Part shown: one piece after another, positions 6,065 through 8,858 of the stretch
Layout: each line of letters opens with the position of its first letter
How positions within the stretch are numbered: the first letter of the stretch is position 1
Notes under the pieces: model-generated
Told to the model about the DNA's origin: nothing
The model's input: only the letters and a program-made list of their open reading frames with translations
Databases searched by the model: none
Assembly: GCA_947306025.1 (NCBI GenBank)
Contig: CAMZFJ010000051.1
Location: 1 to 8,858, forward strand
Reading direction: 5' to 3'
DNA length: 8,858 nt
From: an uncultured Fibrobacter sp.
Lineage (GTDB): Bacteria; Fibrobacterota; Fibrobacteria; Fibrobacterales; Fibrobacteraceae
Made by a program: the position numbers and the translations under genes

Positions 6065-7621
6065 CTACTTTAGCAAACCCATTTTATACTTGAGTTTTAG
6101 AATGCGCGCGGCAGATTCTTCGATGCGGTGCTTGTATTTGGAGTTCTTTTCGGAAAGTTCCATCATGATGTCGAGCATGTCTTTTGCTTTAGACGTGAAA
6201 GAAATCATGAGAATGTCGTTGCCTGCATCGATGACCGTTGTGATGAGGCGTTTAAAGTCTTTGTCGGGGTAGTTTTTGCGGGGAGGAATTTGCGTTTTTC
6301 CGCTAGCCCAAGCACGGAGCGATGTTCCCCAAAGGTCATCTGTTAGCATGATCATGTTCGGTGCGTAATGGCGTGCCATCTTGACAATGTTCTTGTCGAA
6401 AACGGCGGGGCGGTTTGAAATGCGCAAAAACTGCACGCTTGACATCATAGTTACAGGAATGTCGCGAGAAAGCGTTTTGAATAGTTGAATGTACTTTTGA
6501 ATGTTTTCTCTAGGGGTGGCGCTGATGGCAATTTGGTGGTCGCTATTTGTCCAGGAATCATAACCGGGAAAGTGCTTTGAAACGCAGACGATGCCGTTTT
6601 CGCGCATGCCTTTGACGAAAGCCCTTATTTTGTATGCATTTGTGGTGTCGTACCCCCAGGAACGATGGCTTTCTTCCATAAACGAAATCTTGTCGCTATA
6701 ATCTTTAGATGGGTCTAGGACGGGGGCCAAGTTCATGTTGATCTTGATACTTTTCAAGGCGCGTCCGATTTTGTTTGCAAGCAAATGGATTTTGGCGGTG
6801 TCCATGTTTCGCATATCGCGGGCACTAGGGACGTTGCGCCATTTGTCGGAAAGTGATGAAATTCGACTAACGATTCCGCCTTCTTGGTCGGTGGCGGTGA
6901 ATACAGGAATCTTTAGGCTTGAATTGATTTCGTCGATTTTGCTGATGGTTTCTTTTACTTCGCGGAGGTGCTTTCCGGTGAGGAGTAGACCGCCAATTTC
7001 GTTATCGATGACGAATTGCTGCGAGGTGAGGAATACCATAATCATTTGCCCTGCTTTTTGGCGGAGCGTCATGGATTCCCATAAGGGCATGAGTGCGTTC
7101 GGCAAGCCATAAGGATTTTTGCCTTTGTGGGCGGCGCTTGACGACGATGTTGCTGCTGAAGATGAGCTAAACTGCGCGGCACTTGACTGCGCTGGGCTAG
7201 ATAACTGCGTAGCGCTTGATTGTGCTATTGTTGCGGTGGAGCGCGTCGCACTTGAGGATTGCATAGAACTTGAAGACGGCGTGCTTTCGGAGGAGGATTG
7301 TGCGATGGATGACGAAGATTGCTTGGTTGCCGAAGATGAACTAAATGGCGCGGCACTTGATAACTGCGCTTTGGCCGATGAAGATTGCACTATTATGGCA
7401 GATGAAGACTGCACTATTGCCGATGAAGACTGAGCTATAGTCGAAGAAGACTGCGCAAAACTTGCAGAGTCTTTGATGGCGCGGATTGGCGAAATGGTTT
7501 GTTGTTTGACGGAATCTGCTAATGGATTTATGAGGGTAAAGCGGCTTTCGGGCAAACCGTCAGAATGGGCTACCGAAAAAGCTCCCAAAAACGCAATGAT
7601 AAATAAAATCCTTAGGTACAT
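6065..7621 (-). CDS. secreted NagZ-like glycoside hydrolase family 3 protein with Ser-rich linker
   Basis: The protein has 518 residues in three parts. A signal peptide (about 1-20, MYLRILFIIAFLGAFSVAHS) has no lipobox Cys. A low-complexity Ser/Ala/Gln linker spans about 54-163. A GH3 N-terminal-type TIM barrel (about 170-518) follows. Family hallmarks are TDQEGGIVSR (244-253), NLAPVLDP, SKHFPGYDSW (348-357) and the nucleophile region LTDDL (Asp428). NagZ enzymes cleave beta-N-acetylglucosaminides during peptidoglycan recycling. Other GH3 members act on plant beta-glycosides. The usual Asp-x-His acid/base dyad of NagZ appears here as SDH (Asp361-His362), so activity or specificity may differ. 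Export plus a flexible linker suggest action outside the cytoplasm, on cell wall or an external polymer. No GH3 C-terminal domain is present, as in NagZ. It lies downstream of topB on the same strand and converges on the exonuclease gene. Confidence 0.86.
   Translation of the reverse strand: MYLRILFIIAFLGAFSVAHSDGLPESRFTLINPLADSVKQQTISPIRAIKDSASFAQSSSTIAQSSSAIVQSSSAIIVQSSSAKAQLSSAAPFSSSSATKQSSSSIAQSSSESTPSSSSMQSSSATRSTATIAQSSATQLSSPAQSSAAQFSSSSAATSSSSAAHKGKNPYGLPNALMPLWESMTLRQKAGQMIMVFLTSQQFVIDNEIGGLLLTGKHLREVKETISKIDEINSSLKIPVFTATDQEGGIVSRISSLSDKWRNVPSARDMRNMDTAKIHLLANKIGRALKSIKINMNLAPVLDPSKDYSDKISFMEESHRSWGYDTTNAYKIRAFVKGMRENGIVCVSKHFPGYDSWTNSDHQIAISATPRENIQKYIQLFKTLSRDIPVTMMSSVQFLRISNRPAVFDKNIVKMARHYAPNMIMLTDDLWGTSLRAWASGKTQIPPRKNYPDKDFKRLITTVIDAGNDILMISFTSKAKDMLDIMMELSEKNSKYKHRIEESAARILKLKYKMGLLK
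7133..7456 (-). repeat. Ser-rich tandem low-complexity coding repeat
   Basis: This part of the hydrolase gene encodes residues about 56-163, built from degenerate units such as QSSSAIV, QSSSAII and AQSSSES. Units are about seven residues (21 bases), and the DNA repeats accordingly (GATGAAGACTGCACTATT-like segments near 7376-7430 on the plus strand). Such linkers are flexible and often glycosylated in exported proteins. Unit number is likely variable between strains. Confidence 0.8.
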
Positions 7622-7627
7622 GCTTTA

Positions 7628-7672
7628 GAGGTATGAGGTATGGGGTCGCGACTTTGTCGCTTTGAGGTGAGA
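7628..7672 (+). repeat. mini-hairpin repeat, copy a
   Basis: A header of GAGGTATGAGGTATGGGGTC leads into a 5-bp stem GCGAC/GTCGC (7648-7652 and 7656-7660) with a TTT loop, then TTTGAGG (7661-7667). The same flanks and a hairpin with a different but fully paired stem recur in inverted orientation at 7732-7755. The element ends seven bases from the hydrolase start codon, so it would sit in that gene's leader. Confidence 0.65.
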
Positions 7673-7705
7673 GATGTTTAAAAGTCTTGTGAATTTTGCC
7701 TTTGA

Positions 7706-7764
7706 CTCAGAGTGCGAAGCACGACCTCATTCCTCAAAGGCTCGTAGAGCCGACCTCACTCCTC
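7706..7764 (-). repeat. mini-hairpin repeats, tandem copies b and c
   Basis: Read on the minus strand, copy b has GAGGAGTGAGGTC, then stem GGCTC/GAGCC around TAC (7751-7739), then TTTGAGG. The TTTGAGG runs directly into copy c: GAGGAATGAGGTC, stem GTGC/GCAC around TTC (7722-7712), then TCTGAG. The copies are in tandem with a period near 29 bases. Copy b's header overlaps the last codons and the TGA stop (7758-7756) of the topoisomerase gene. A weak terminator role for that gene is possible. Confidence 0.65.
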
Positions 7765-8858
7765 TTTCTTCTTCACGAAACGGCGCGGTTTGAATTCTCG
7801 TGGCGGGAACTCAAATTTGAGCTTGCCTTTGACAAGTGTGAGATAAGCATCAAACAGGCGGCGCGTCTTGTTGCTGCGGAAACCCTTGATGAGCGAAGTC
7901 TTTTCGCCGGCGAGCAATTTTTTGATGTCGTCCAGCGGGAGTTCTTTGCCCAAAAGAATTTTCGGGAGTGTGATACCGCTCGGTTCTTTTTTCACGTAGC
8001 TTTCGGAGACATAACCCGTGAGCGTTTCGTAGACATCGGAACCGTCGACTGGCGACTTGCCGATAACTTCACCGAGTTCAATTTCTTCGGGCTTTTCGTC
8101 AAAGACGAATTCGATTTTGTTTTCGTCGTTGATGGTGAGCACGGCAGAAAATTCGGCGCCCTTCTTGCTGCGGAAACCGGTAAGCGGGCCGATTTTGCGC
8201 TTGGTCAAAAGTTCGATGATTTCGCTTTCGGTGAGGTGCTTGCCTCCGACGATCTTGCGGATGACAATGCCATCTTCTGTCCTGTAGCGGCTCACCGTTT
8301 CAAAGACTTTCTTGCCGTTCACTGGGCTAAAGCTTGCTTCGTTTTCGGTATCGTCTTCCTTGAATCCCTTGATGTTTTTCACCATGGTCTTGGTCATTTC
8401 GACGATGCCGCTCATGAATGCTTCGCGCGATTCCTTGCCCTTGCTGATGAGGTCCATCTTGTATTCCCATTCGCCGGTGAGTTCCGGGCTGGTGAGGGCT
8501 TCGCAGTTCATGGCCGAAAGGACCTTGATGAGGTCGAACGCCTTTGCGGTCGGAATCATTTCCTTGCCGTCGCGGATAACGTACTTGTCGCTCACGAGCT
8601 TTTCGATAATGGCGGCTCGTGTAGCCGGCGTCCCAAGGCCGCGTTCCTTCATGGCGTCGCGCAGTTCGTCATCTTCGACGAGCTTACCGGCACTTTCCAT
8701 CATCGAGAGGAGCGTGCTTTCGGTGTAGTGCGCAGGCGGCTTGGTGAAGTCTTCCTTGGCGTCAATTTCAAGCGTCTTGGCGGTGTTGCCATTCAGCTTC
8801 GGGATGTTCGATTCTTCGTCGGATTCCTTGCCGTAAATCGCCTTGAATCCCGGATCCA
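7756..8858 (-). CDS. topB: DNA topoisomerase III (TopB type), C-terminal part, 5' end beyond window
   Basis: The frame runs from the right edge to TGA at 7756: 366 residues, roughly the last half of a type IA topoisomerase. The N-terminus with the toprim domain and active-site Tyr is outside. PPAHYTESTLLSMMESAGK followed by MKERGLGTPATRAAIIEKL is the conserved segment of TopB-like enzymes, which relax and decatenate DNA through transient single-strand breaks. After about residue 165 of the visible part come two copies of the topoisomerase C-terminal repeat (Toprim_Crpt type). Each has SPV(N/D)G..V(F/Y)ET, then GK.L....I..LL, then GFRS(K/N)K and a final beta strand ending F.F. A very basic tail (FKPRRFVKKKEE) ends the protein and probably binds DNA. 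The C-terminal repeats replace the zinc fingers seen in TopA. Plasmid-borne relatives exist, but nothing here suggests mobility. Confidence 0.9.
   Translation of the reverse strand, partial: DPGFKAIYGKESDEESNIPKLNGNTAKTLEIDAKEDFTKPPAHYTESTLLSMMESAGKLVEDDELRDAMKERGLGTPATRAAIIEKLVSDKYVIRDGKEMIPTAKAFDLIKVLSAMNCEALTSPELTGEWEYKMDLISKGKESREAFMSGIVEMTKTMVKNIKGFKEDDTENEASFSPVNGKKVFETVSRYRTEDGIVIRKIVGGKHLTESEIIELLTKRKIGPLTGFRSKKGAEFSAVLTINDENKIEFVFDEKPEEIELGEVIGKSPVDGSDVYETLTGYVSESYVKKEPSGITLPKILLGKELPLDDIKKLLAGEKTSLIKGFRSNKTRRLFDAYLTLVKGKLKFEFPPREFKPRRFVKKKEE

Noticed and set aside
7119..7433. Plus-strand Asp/Glu/Ala-rich open frame
   Set aside because: It is the mirror of the Ser-rich linker repeats (GAAGAC-type DNA) of the hydrolase gene, not a separate acidic protein.
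7133..7456. Possible CRISPR-like or minisatellite array
   Set aside because: The repetition follows codon periodicity of a Ser-rich linker, units are degenerate and there are no unique spacers.

Overview
The window looks like a chromosomal segment of a Fibrobacter-like bacterium (FCB group). This rests on moderate GC with AT-rich intergenic regions, a secreted enzyme with a long poly-serine linker of the kind common in Fibrobacter exoproteins, sparse Shine-Dalgarno sequences, and an intergenic repeat style with tiny hairpins. No marker gene fixes the taxonomy, so this is an inference. No tRNA, rRNA, CRISPR array, transposase or phage gene is visible. Coding density is high and no stretch above 300 bases lacks a gene.

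Layout from left to right. (1) Positions 1-3772, minus: one very large open frame of at least 1257 codons, running off the left edge. It aligns along its length with the DUF4011-type superfamily-1 helicase / MTES_1575-type endonuclease proteins. Nearly every ATPase signature and part of the nuclease signature is replaced, so it reads as an intact 'pseudo-helicase'. (2) 3807-4688, minus: gluQ, glutamyl-Q tRNA(Asp) synthetase, 34 bases upstream of the pseudo-helicase and co-oriented. It carries a run of four 7-base repeats inside the coding region. (3) 4689-4852: a divergent, very AT-rich promoter region with a perfect 18-bp palindrome. (4) 4853-5440, plus: a small secreted protein with a DUF3157-like N-terminal motif. 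(5) 5447-6013, plus: a DEDDh (DnaQ-like) 3'-5' exonuclease starting at TTG, six bases after the previous stop. (6) 6013-6060: hairpins between convergent genes. (7) 6065-7621, minus: a secreted NagZ-like family-3 glycoside hydrolase with a roughly 110-residue Ser-rich linker. (8) 7622-7764: a cluster of mini-hairpin repeats sharing flanks but with covarying stems. (9) 7756-8858, minus: the C-terminal half of a TopB-type DNA topoisomerase III, cut by the right edge.

The genes do not form one obvious pathway. Topoisomerase, exonuclease and a helicase/nuclease relative are all DNA-metabolism proteins. GluQ acts on queuosine-modified tRNA. The secreted hydrolase and the small exported protein belong to the cell envelope. 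The most unusual items are the catalytically eroded but fully open helicase-nuclease gene, the covarying triloop-hairpin repeat family, the heptamer array inside gluQ, and a TATATT box exactly six bases before two start codons.
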